A stretch of 64,000 nt of DNA from Urechis unicinctus (Eukaryota > Annelida > Polychaeta > Xenopneusta > Urechidae): assembly GCA_034190875.2 (NCBI GenBank), contig CM067351.1, positions 5,633,795 through 5,697,794 of the forward strand, in the 5' to 3' direction. The position numbers were made by a program, and so were the translations under genes. This document shows positions 26,687 to 36,877 of this stretch, one piece after another; position 1 is the stretch's first letter, and each line of letters starts with the position of its first letter. Below the pieces are notes generated by a model that searched no databases, was not told where the DNA came from, and saw only the letters and a program-made list of their open reading frames with translations.

Positions 26687-27923
26687 CGGCAAAGGATGCG
26701 TGGGATTAAGCGTCAAATGCGTATGTCACTTTGAAGACTACCTTGAGACTTAAATTAGGTGCAATTAAAGGGTGGCAGCTTGGGCCTCAGACACGCCGTG
26801 TTTACTGGAATTACAAAGGAGTCTGTAATCCTTGATAATTAGCGGATGCAAAATGAGGGTCTCTTATCTGCGTGAATGTCTGAATGCAGGATGTTTAATC
26901 ATTCGCTATACGGGCTGACTGTTAAAGCCTTAAATTGTACTGATAAACATTTGAATTGCACAGCTTGTTATCTTTGACACTTAAGTTGGTTCCTGAGATC
27001 GCCTTGATAATTTGAATTTGTCTAACCGTCAGGTTCATGCGTTTGAATGCGTTTGACACGTGGTTGAGATGGTGTCGTTGGTAAAATGTTGTATGGTTGG
27101 AATAGTGAAAGAAATGGGTGTGTGAAGATTGTGTGAAATAAATTGCATGTAAAAATGGTTATGCATATAAAATGAATATCGGCGTCCTGTTCTGAGAAGA
27201 AAGTATATGGCTAAAAATAATATGACATTGGTTGGAAAAATTTCTGAAAAGGGAAATATGTACGAAGAATACTATGAAAAATGAATCAATAAGGCTAGGT
27301 AGACATAATTCGTTATTGGTTTCATAATCGGTAATACTCATCTTCTGCGCCACATCCTTGCGTCCTCGATGACCCACTCATATTGTTCGCCAAGAAACAT
27401 GATATTGAATACTTAATTTGAATATGGAGGATATTTGACCTCGAATAATTTAACAAATTTCTCGTTTCTCCGTCCTTGCTTAAGGCTTGTCGGATGCGGG
27501 AGGTTAAAATTAAGGCGATAGTGGGAGGGGTGTTTTTTTTGTGTTGAGGAGGTACTTATGCGCGATGGAAGGTCTAAATGAGCAATAATAATTTTACAGT
27601 AAACTTATTTCAATGTATTATATGAGTGAGGTACTTACCAGTGGTAGAAGCTGAAAAGGGGGTATGAGGTTGTCATCTTCGATGTGTTGATAGCGCCAGG
27701 TCGCTAGTACGCCATAGTTGAGTCGAGTGGAAGTGGCCGGTGTACGCTGCCGTTGCCCTTGATCATGATCGCGTCGTAGCTTGCAGCCTCTGTCTCTTCT
27801 CTCAGCGTGTGTAGCAATTGTCAGCTTTCTTCTCTAACGTAAGAGCGTGTAAGCGTCGGGAAAATATGTACGTTGACAACAGTGGAAGTTGCCAACTACC
27901 CGGATTCTCCACCAAATGTAAAG
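26687..27923 (-). pseudogene. Inverted interior of element B (integrase tail, leader, PBS)
   Basis: Minus-strand remnants align with family A: PTIALILTSR...KDGETRN and NIMFLGEQYEWVIED (about 27560-27330), equivalent to the end of the A integrase. Region 27600-27720 resembles the A gag-pro junction. GTAGCAATTGTCAGC (near 27811) and the hairpin at 27872-27896 match the A leader, followed by a PBS-like TGGTGGAGAATCCGGG (27914-27899). No complete domain remains. Confidence 0.75.
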
Positions 27924-28371
27924 TGTTATAATACTATTTTGGCTCATACGTTCTTGAAAAGCCTCCCCCTTTAATTATCAGCACGAGAGCCCGGGTTACA
28001 TCACACCAGTCTTTGGGAGGGGTGTAACCCTGATTTCAGCAATCCTCACAGCAAGCGAGTTCACCCTCCAAGTGGACTCGTCGTGTCACGTGGGGATTGT
28101 TTTAGCCTGGCCTATCATGTGGACCCTTTATAAGGTCCACAGATGGGTCAGTCACAGAGAGATTCATCTAGTCAGAGAAACGATTAGGACCGCGAGATTC
28201 CAGGGCGCTTCTTTGTTGAAATCTGAATAAACAAAATAAGCATCTCTACTTCAGGACTCGCGTTAATTTCCTCTGGCTAGTCCCCACTCCAGCAACTACA
28301 GGCAGTGAGTAACGGTACTATAACGAAGAGCGTGCATAAGCAAGAAAAAGCCAAGAAAGTCTAGCTTTACA
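27924..28371 (+). repeat. Right LTR of element B (448 bp)
   Basis: It starts TGTTATAATAC and ends GCTTTACA (TG...CA). It contains CCCTTTATAAGG as a likely TATA element and GAATAAAC as polyadenylation signal, and shares with the A LTR the U5 block CTCTGGCTAGT(GT)CCCCACTCCAGCAAC. Confidence 0.88.
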
Positions 28372-28375
28372 GATG

Positions 28376-28555
28376 GATCCCAGGCAGGGAATCTCATCTC
28401 CGCTGTATGATGTTAGCTTCACCTTCGGTTCTGGTGTGAGGACTTCGGAGGTAGGTATATCCCCGAACATTTGGCGGTACGTCCGCATCGGAGTCAACTT
28501 TAAACAGGATATCTCCCATGAGACGAGGATCGGGTAGTACACTTTGAGGGTTACG
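28376..28555 (-). pseudogene. Protease remnant of gypsy C, upstream of the element B insertion
   Basis: The minus strand reads [10 protein letters not shown] in one frame, a decayed form of the FKVDTGADV protease site. In the next frame it reads [19 protein letters not shown], the conserved region after the active site. It joins in register with the pol part at 26417 once element B is removed. Confidence 0.7.
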
Positions 28556-30406
<1,851 letters not shown>

Positions 30407-30408
30407 AG

Positions 30409-30426
30409 TGGTGAGAGAATGCGGAT
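30409..30426 (+). promoter_or_regulatory. Primer binding site of gypsy A2
   Basis: TGGTGAGAGAATGCGGAT begins two bases after the LTR. It differs from the A1 site (TGGTGTGAGAGTCCGGAT) by a small number of changes, so at least one copy has drifted from the tRNA complement. Confidence 0.6.
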
Positions 30427-30428
30427 AT

Positions 30429-30451
30429 CTGATAACTTCCACTGTTATCAG
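30429..30451 (+). promoter_or_regulatory. Leader hairpin of gypsy A2, loop TTCCACT
   Basis: CTGATAAC (30429-30436) and GTTATCAG (30444-30451) form a perfect 8-bp stem around the 7-base loop TTCCACT (30437-30443), directly after the primer binding site. Confidence 0.75.
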
Positions 30452-30555
30452 AAAAAAAAACTTCCTGGTACAAAGCGCTCTACTATATGCTCCTTCGTAC
30501 AGGAAAACAGCTGACAATTGCTACGCCGATAATTCGCACGAATCCAAATCCAATC

Positions 30556-31320
30556 ATGTCGCAGAGCAGCAGCAGCGATAGCGGACACCACGAGACAACA
30601 AACGCAGAGGAGAGACAGGTAAACCCCGATGCAACGGCCGTTACAGACATGGCAGCCGTCATTACCGGAGCCTTCCGCCTCCTTGCCGACAACCAGGTAT
30701 CGGCACACGAAGCAACTCTGCACCAGCTTCAGTCATCCGAAAAGAGCCCCTCCCTGCCCGACCGGATAACCTATGAGGGAAAGCCAACAGAAAACGTGGA
30801 GGATTTTCTCCATAGATCCATGACTTATATGAAGCTAAATAAGGTACCTCGCAAGATTCAGGGTATTGCCCTCAGCACCGGACTCACGGGAAGGGCGTAC
30901 AACTGGTACCGTTCGTTATCCACCGATGTCGCGGAAGATGTGAGCCTACTGACCACCGCAATGCGCTCACATTTCGTCAAGGAGGAACAGCGAAACCATC
31001 TCTCTCGATTGTTCGACCGCGAACAAGGTAAACGAGAATCCGTTGAGGACTACTCGAAGGACCTCATGGATATCTTATCGCGCACCATTACGGATGAGGC
31101 TGTGCGAGTGCAGCTTTTTACAAAGGGTCTCCGCAAAGAAATCGGTACATGGGTACACCGATTTGACCCCAAATCCCTCGACCCCGTCGGAATCGGACAC
31201 GCTTACGCGATTAGAGACCATCATGCGAGGCTCATCTCTTCCCCCACCACCTTCTCCACAGGAACGACCTCAAAGAACAAATGCGTCTTCTACAGCTTTC
31301 CATGGCTCCGAAACAGTTAA
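30556..31320 (+). pseudogene. gag: gag capsid region of gypsy A2
   Basis: It starts at ATG 30556 (MSQSS, shared with A1). The region MAAVITGAFRLLADNQ, ITYEGKPTENVEDFLHRS, GLTGRAYNWYRSL, MRSHFVKEEQRNHLSRLFD and QGKRESVEDYSKDLMDIL has the look of a Ty3/gypsy capsid, with a W-containing helix and an EQ...L..L major-homology-like segment. An 11-base deletion near 31267 (compare A1) breaks the link to the basic C-terminal region, and the frame also appears to change once before that, so the polyprotein is broken. Confidence 0.85.
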
Positions 31321-33003
31321 GTTTTGATGATAGAGGACGTTCCCCTTCAACAGACCGTAGTGACAAGAGATATCGGCGAAGCCCCTCACATGACGCCTAT
31401 CCAGCTTATGACCGATGGGATGAGCGAGGCAGCAGACGCGCGGACGGTCGAAGTCACGAAAGCCGTCGTGATTTCGGTAACACCTCCTCATACGGCCGCG
31501 ACAACCACAGGTATTCGTCCGGAGGCCGAAATTATGTACGGGATAACTCCCACTTAGGCATTCCATTTCTAAAGAAACATTCAGCAGTAATGAATTTCGG
31601 AACTGGTACCATTTCATTCACAACCAATATCCCAGTACACTCTGCACAGAGTATTATCGTTGATCCCTTTTCTGAAATTATATGTGCAGGAAATCTTTTC
31701 CGTAAAACTGAAAGCAAAACAACAGGGGAATGTTCAGTTTTCCCGCATTTGAATGCCAAAGGTATTTTGTTAGCCCGCGCAGCAGTAACCGTCAATGACA
31801 ACTGCGTGCCAGTAAGGTTGTTTAACACTACCCCCGTTGCAAAGTTCATTACCAAGGGTGAGAGAATTGCCACATTTGATCGCTGGGACAATGATGTAGA
31901 AACCTTCCAGTACAAAATTGATGACAATATGAATGCTGCCGAAGGTGAGTATGTTAAATTGAATGCATGTCATTTGCCCCCACAAGATTCTAGCCATGTA
32001 CCAAATGTAGACTGGAGCCAGTCTCAAGTAAGTGAAATTGAGCGCCAACAGCTTAAAGACCTGGTAGCAGAATTCACCGACTGTTTTGTCAATCCAATAA
32101 CCAAGGAGTTAGGGTTGACTGATAAAACTTCGTGCATAATTGAGATTCTCCCGGGCTCTACTCCTGTTCATAAGTATCCCTATAGAATGGCTCCCCAGGG
32201 CAGACAGGAAATGGACAAAATCATCGATCAACAAATCCAACAAGGACTAATCGAGGAAGCTCACGACGGAGCCTGGGCATCGCCGGCCCTTTTAGTTAAG
32301 AAAGCCGGTGGTGGTCTAAGACTTGTAATTGATTACAGAGGTCTTAATGCGGTAACCATCCCTCAAGTCCTTCGAATTCCCAGGTTAGATGAAGTGTTAG
32401 ATTGTGTAGGTGAGAACAAACCCAAGTACTATTCAGTTCTTGATTGCACTCAAGGGTTCCATCAAATCCCCTTGGATCCAGAGTCTAGGGATAAAACTGG
32501 GTTTATCACACCTTCCGGGAAATACAAGTATCGAACGATGCCCCAGGGCATACGGAACGCGCCGAGCGTGTTTCAATCCCTCATTGACTCTTTGTTGCGT
32601 AATATACAATACAAATACGTCATGGCGTACATCGATGATATCTGTTGTTTTTCACCCACATTTGACTTGCATCTTAAACATCTCCGGGAAATATTTGTAC
32701 GGTTACGCAATGCCAACCTGAAGCTACACCCCATCAAATGTTCGTTTGCCGTGAAAAAGGTAAAGTATCTGGGCCATGTATTGCAGCCAGAAGGCATATT
32801 ACCCAATCCTGACAAATTAGAAGCAATTGAATCTTACCCTACCCCCACAAAACTTAAAGACGTACGTGCTTTCCTGGGATTAACGGGCTTTTTCAGAAGG
32901 TTCATCAGCGGCTACGCAATTATTGTGCGCCCTCTATATGCTTTGACCAAGAAGAATCAATCATTCACGTGGTCGCCAGAATGCCAAACCGCATTTGATG
33001 CCT
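31281..33003 (+). pseudogene. pol: gag C-term/pro/RT/RNase H part of gypsy A2, up to the nested insertion
   Basis: One long open frame fuses the basic gag stretch to the end of the protease domain (LGIPFLKKHSAVMNFGTG), because the zinc knuckles and DSGAD site have been deleted; the fusion is by deletion, not design. Then follow intact RT motifs (LLVKKAGGGLRLVIDYRGLN, DCTQGFHQIPLD, YIDDICCF, YLGHVLQPEGI) and the connection to RNase H (FTWSPECQTAFDA). It ends where the nested element begins at 33004; the rest resumes at 36878. Confidence 0.92.
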
Positions 33004-33164
33004 AAACAGAACAGAACACTCCAAGGCGGTAACAGGGGTCTTTAATGACATCAGATACAAATGAACACAACAATGAGCATGAGACATAGGTAAAGTGAAT
33101 GCTAACGGATTAAACGTAACATGCAACCTTAACATGCAGACATGTTATCAGCTGTTAAAATCCC
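33004..33164 (-). repeat. Outer B repeat (B2) of the DIRS/Ngaro-like element
   Basis: Identical at nearly every position to 33571-33731 (161 bases each), starting aaacagaacagaacactcc and ending gctgttaaaatccc on the plus strand. Confidence 0.93.
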
Positions 33165-33243
33165 TTATCGTATCCAGCATAGACCCCTGAACTAAACTAA
33201 CATCTACACTACAGGAGAGGTTAGACAGGGAGGGACGGGCGGG

Positions 33244-33570
33244 AAAACCAGATATACTCGGATGCTACGAGGCTTAGAGAAGCTGCTGACGAGTGTTCGA
33301 AAGTTTTGCCTTAAATACCCGTTAAACTGGAAGACACGCTATTGGCGAAGGCCCTGCCCACTCCCTCTCAGGGCACCCCCCCCCCCCTAAGCCGACCACC
33401 GAGAGGCCACCCCCCAATAAAATAACCGATGTCCGGTGACATAGCAGGAGGCCAAGGAAACACTGTCCAGATGCCATAAAACATGAAAGGTATCAGTTGG
33501 ACACGAAGACCCCCGGTACCGCAGCGTCGTGCTCGTCTGTTTAACTCCTTACATCAAACGTAAGGATGCC
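33244..33570 (-). repeat. Inner A repeat (A2) of the DIRS/Ngaro-like element
   Basis: Matches 36547-36877 from aaaaccagatatactcgg to cgtaaggatgcc and contains a C-run that differs in length from the outer copy. It directly abuts B1 at 33571. Confidence 0.93.
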
Positions 33571-33731
33571 AAACAGAACAGAACACTCCAAGGCGGTAAC
33601 AGGGGTCTTTAATGACATCAGATACAAATGAACACAACAATGAGCATGAGACATAGGTAAAGTGAATGCTAACGGATTAAACGTAACATGCAACCTTAAC
33701 ACGCAGACATGTTATCAGCTGTTAAAATCCC
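33571..33731 (-). repeat. Inner B repeat (B1) of the DIRS/Ngaro-like element
   Basis: 161-base direct repeat of 33004-33164 lying between the RNase H stop and repeat A2. Confidence 0.93.
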
Positions 33732-33746
33732 AAACCCAAAGTAGAT

Positions 33747-34351
33747 TTATGTAGTGTAGGTGAAAGTGGGTACCTGTGACATGATATTCAGAAGTGATTG
33801 ATATGACATGTGGCCCTGGTATGCTAATCCTAAGTTTGTGTTGTCATACGGATTGTAATTAGACACAAGTGAATACCAGAAGAGATTGTGCCCTCTCTGG
33901 TTGAGTCTGCTTATGGAGTCACATAAAATGTTAACCTTCCCCGGTACATGACTGCAACGAATGGTAAAGTCATACATATTGGCCAGCCAGAATAGACAAC
34001 GTATGTGTATCATAACACCAGGGCTGCGGCAAGCTCCCTTGTTTATCGCCGCCATAGTACAAATATTGTCTGTCATGACAGTTACTTCGCTGTTAGCGAG
34101 GTAGGGGGCCCACCGATGTACTGCTGCAATGACAGCAACAGTTTCTTTTTTTCGTTGATGTGACTATTAGCGATTGGAGGCATGTCGACGTTCCAATTAA
34201 TGTACATCCAGTCTACGCCATAATCTAAGATTGCTCCGCCCCCAGTTTGCGAAGCATCCGTGGTTAAGTTGTGGAAGAATGGACGATGGAAGTTAAAACG
34301 TTTGCTGTTGAATGTGTCCATGTAATTCAGCCACCAGTCGATATCCGCGTT
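33747..34351 (-). pseudogene. RNase H domain of the DIRS/Ngaro-like element
   Basis: It continues the RT after a one-base break (IDWWLNYMDTF). Catalytic acidic positions are visible at LTTDASQTGGG, INE (before an A-run), VMTDNICTMAAINKG and NILCDSISR. The A-run at 34146-34152 shifts the frame by one, so two frames carry the domain. The remaining C-terminal stretch to TAA at 33747-33749 (...QVPTFTYTT) shows none of the HxxR or Tyr motifs of a tyrosine recombinase. Confidence 0.8.
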
Positions 34352-35403
34352 GAAATTCAGAGGTTAGTATTGCTTTGTGTGAGGGGTTTATAAGCTTGCG
34401 CATGGTAGCCAGCACGCGTTGCAGGTAAATCCTACCGCCATGAACGACGTGCGTAGCCCATTGGAGTTTGCCGGCGAGGCTTTGCAATTGCCTTAGAGAG
34501 GCGCGGCGTTTTGTGCGAAATTGCTGCAGAAGTTGTTTGAAGGCCTGGGCCTTGTCGAGCGGGAGGCTGAGGGTGCAGTCGGAGGTGTCGATTTGAATTC
34601 CAAGGAAGGTAAGGGCGGTCGTTGGTCCTTCCACCTTGTGATAAGATAGTCCGAATCCAAGAGAACGAAATATTGAGATAGCGCTGTTCATTTCTGATGT
34701 ACATTTTGCTTTGGTGTCGCTCACAATTAAAAAGTCATCTAAGTACACAACAGTTTTAATACCATGCTTGCCAAGTATGCGCTGAAGAGATAAAGATAGT
34801 CTGTGGAAACATTCGACTGATAGCCTTGCCCCGAACGGGAGACGCGTGTCACACATATACGTGTACTCACTGTGTCCTTTAAATTTCCATTTGAGGCCAG
34901 CGAGGTGATGGTGGTTGGGTGTAATCCGCACACTCCGGTAAGCGTCTTTTAGGTCTATTTTGGCAAGAAAATTGCCAGGCGAAATGAGTTGCGTGGCATG
35001 CTTGACAGTTTGATATCTGATGTGAGATGTGAGACGAGCGTAGTCATTGACAGCGCGTCCGGGGGGTCGACTACAGTCATGTATGAGCCGCACACCTCCG
35101 CTTGATTTGGGTATTGCACCAAGGGCACTAGTTATCAGAGCGGGTTCGTCCACCACTAAGTAGCGGCCTTCTGCTATTTCTCGTAGTATTTGCTTCTCTA
35201 CCTCGGGGTGTGCTGCCAAAGCTGATTTATAGTTATTGGTGTTTACCTGGTGATGGGGGAGGTCATTGTTAATAATAGGGAATCCATGAGCGATACCGGA
35301 CAAAAGATACTGTTGGTCAGGGTCGTTTTCCAGATGCGTCTGCCATGCGGGAAGGTGGTCGGTGAGGGACGAGGTGGTGGGTGGGGGGACAGGTATGTCT
35401 AAC
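34352..35403 (-). pseudogene. Reverse transcriptase of the DIRS/Ngaro-like element
   Basis: The frame is open from the end of ORF1, in the -1 frame relative to it. The RT core shows GIAHGFPI, LGAIPKSSGGVRLIHDCSRP, FLAKIDLKDAYRSVRI, LPFGARLSVECFHRLS, the catalytic VVYLDDFLIV and FLGIQIDT. The GF.I, RP..aVNDY and LKDAYR motifs are typical of DIRS-order RTs, distinct from the gypsy RTs around it. A one-base insertion at about 34352-34357 (GAATTTC) ends the frame before RNase H. Confidence 0.88.
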
Positions 35404-36535
35404 CCCTCGCAGGCGCGTTTTTTGACGGCTCGGTGCTGGTATGTGTGTGCTGCAGCTGGCTGTGGGGTTCACAGCAACCGGGGACACTGCAGCGATGGGC
35501 GTACCTACAGGCTGCGCCCCAGTGACATCTGCCTGCATTATACAAGCGGCATATCTCGTTTGGGAGTCTGGTACGGGCGCTGGTGGAGAGGGCTGACTGA
35601 CGAGATGAGGCCTGCGGACGGGGGCGAGTTTCGAGGTACACCTCGACGAGGTGTATGTTATGCTGCCCCCATTTGCATTTGGTCTGCGACTGCCATTTAC
35701 GATACTCTTTATCGTAGTTGAGGAGTGATTGCCAGGTATACTTGGTGGCCAACTCGGCAATCTTCTCCATGTAGTTTAGATACATGTTCGTGTCCTGAAG
35801 GGACAGATCGCCTCGCGCCATGAGCTCGCGCATGATTATTAAACTGGCACGCATCCACTGTAGCGGCGTGGTAGTTTCCAGGCGGGGTTTGCTGGTACCT
35901 GAGTGGAGGACGACGCGCTCGTCACCGTCACTGAATATTACGCGCTCCGATGACGGGAGAGAAGGAAGGTGGTCCGTAATTGCCAGATTGCGAGTGGGCT
36001 TAGCAAAATGTAAAGGATAGTCACCTGTTCCGGCTTGTTGAATGTTAGGTTGGAGGAGCTGCGCGACACTTTTCACTGGCCCGATAGTGGGAGTGCTTGC
36101 GTTTTTCTGCGTCGGTACCGGGGGTGAGATTATGTGTTCCAACAGGCGGATCTGTCCCAGAGGTGTCACTCCTATGTCTAGAATATCTTGTGGTTTTAGC
36201 AGGGCGAGGGTAGGCAGCGTGGTGAAGCCGTTAGACTTCAATGTCTCCACGTTGCATTCGTCTACACCTTGCGATGTCAACCATTCGGACAAATTATCAG
36301 CGTTGGCCCCGCTGCTGCTTCCCCTGCTGGTTGTAGGGACCGGAGAAGTAGGTCTTGGCGGGTGTGTTGCTGAGGAGTTACCGGCGATAGTGGCCGGGCT
36401 CTGAGTGATCGGCACAGGTGTCGCGATCTGTGGTACCAACGGGCCTGATGTAGATGCCCAAATCTCTGGGAAGAGGCTTCTTGCAATGGAAGCAGGAGTG
36501 CTTGACTCAGCCATAATGTACTTTACAAGAGGCAC
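35399..36535 (-). CDS. ORF1 (gag-like) of the DIRS/Ngaro-like element: SAM-like domain and CCCH finger
   Basis: 378 codons from ATG 36535, or 36514 for the internal MAESS start. Residues 1-80 are Ser/Thr/Pro-rich. Residues 82-137 (LSEWLTSQGVDECNVE, SNGFTTLPTLALLKPQDILD, IG.TPLGQIRLLEHI) follow the SAM-domain pattern of W-L, N-G-F, LL-x4-DILDIG, and G-x2-RLL. Residues 225-300 contain WMRASLIIMRELMA, YMEKIAELATKYTWQSLLNYD and EYRKWQ, the conserved core of DIRS-type gag-like proteins. Residues 329-348 carry a CCCH-like finger (CRLYNAGRCHWGAACRYAH) followed by a Cys/His patch. The ORF is intact. Likely role: RNA binding and particle formation; the SAM part would suggest self-assembly. Confidence 0.8.
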   Translation of the reverse strand: MPLVKYIMAESSTPASIARSLFPEIWASTSGPLVPQIATPVPITQSPATIAGNSSATHPPRPTSPVPTTSRGSSSGANADNLSEWLTSQGVDECNVETLKSNGFTTLPTLALLKPQDILDIGVTPLGQIRLLEHIISPPVPTQKNASTPTIGPVKSVAQLLQPNIQQAGTGDYPLHFAKPTRNLAITDHLPSLPSSERVIFSDGDERVVLHSGTSKPRLETTTPLQWMRASLIIMRELMARGDLSLQDTNMYLNYMEKIAELATKYTWQSLLNYDKEYRKWQSQTKCKWGQHNIHLVEVYLETRPRPQASSRQSALSTSARTRLPNEICRLYNAGRCHWGAACRYAHRCSVPGCCEPHSQLQHTHTSTEPSKNAPARG

Positions 36536-36546
36536 GATGACTAGAA

Positions 36547-36877
36547 AAAACCAGATATACTCGGATGCTACGAGGCTTAGAGAAGCTGCTGACGAGTGTT
36601 CGAAAGTTTTGCCTTAAATACCCGTTAAACTGGAAGACACGCTATTGGCGAAGGCCCTGCCCACTCCCTCTCAGGGCACCCCCCCCCCCCCCCCCTAGCC
36701 GACCACCGAGAGGCCACCCCCCAATAAAATAACCGATGTCCGGTGACATAGCAGGAGGCCAAGGAAACACTGTCCAGATGCCATAAAACATGAAAGGTAT
36801 CAGTTGGACACGAAGACCCCCGGTACCGCAGCGTCGTGCTCGTCTGTTTAACTCCTTACATCAAACGTAAGGATGCC
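36547..36877 (-). repeat. Outer A repeat (A1) of the DIRS/Ngaro-like element
   Basis: 331-base direct repeat of 33244-33570. On the minus strand it is the left terminus and would hold the promoter region upstream of ORF1. It ends ggatgcc on the plus strand, directly at the gypsy A2 junction. Confidence 0.93.

Larger units (their letters stand above)
26422..28371 (+). mobile_element. Non-autonomous gypsy element B with inverted interior
   Basis: LTR copies at 26422-26686 (partial) and 27924-28371 (448 bp, TGTTATAATA to GCTTTACA) are both in + orientation and related to the family A LTR. The flanks gatg (26418-26421 and 28372-28375) are a 4-bp target duplication inside gypsy C. The interior (26687-27923) runs the opposite way: 3' non-coding DNA, the integrase tail remnant, a gag-pol remnant, the leader hairpin, the primer binding site and the last 7 LTR bases (tgtaaag), all on the minus strand. 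RT and most gag are absent. Confidence 0.82.
23112..28555 (-). mobile_element. Ty3/gypsy element C, 5'-truncated, interrupted by element B
   Basis: This second gypsy lineage, unlike A, is on the minus strand. It has a short 3' LTR (23112-23263), a protease remnant (28376-28555) and pol (23443-26417). It is split by element B at 26422-28371 with a GATG target duplication. Gag and the 5' LTR are missing; the right edge meets a (TA)n tract at about 28556. It lies inside tandem array unit 4, whose TA/TG part continues at 28556. Broken frames make it inactive. Confidence 0.85.
33004..36877 (-). mobile_element. DIRS/Ngaro-like element with split direct repeats, recombinase gene missing
   Basis: On the minus strand the order is A1 (36877-36547), ORF1 (36535-35399), RT (35403-34352), RNase H (34351-33747), B1 (33731-33571), A2 (33570-33244), 79-base spacer, B2 (33164-33004). 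A copies are 331 and 327 bases (the difference is in a C-run); B copies are both 161 bases. This A1-ORFs-B1A2-B2 layout is the split direct repeat arrangement of Ngaro/PAT-type tyrosine-recombinase retrotransposons. There is no target duplication. No tyrosine recombinase ORF exists: only 15 bases separate the RNase H stop from repeat B1. Two one-base frame breaks in RT/RNase H make it inactive. Confidence 0.88.

Noticed and set aside
35317-35760. 147-codon minus-strand frame overlapping ORF1 of the DIRS/Ngaro-like element
   Set aside because: Pro/Ser/Thr-rich translation of the ORF1 coding region in another frame; the ORF1 frame itself carries the CCCH finger.
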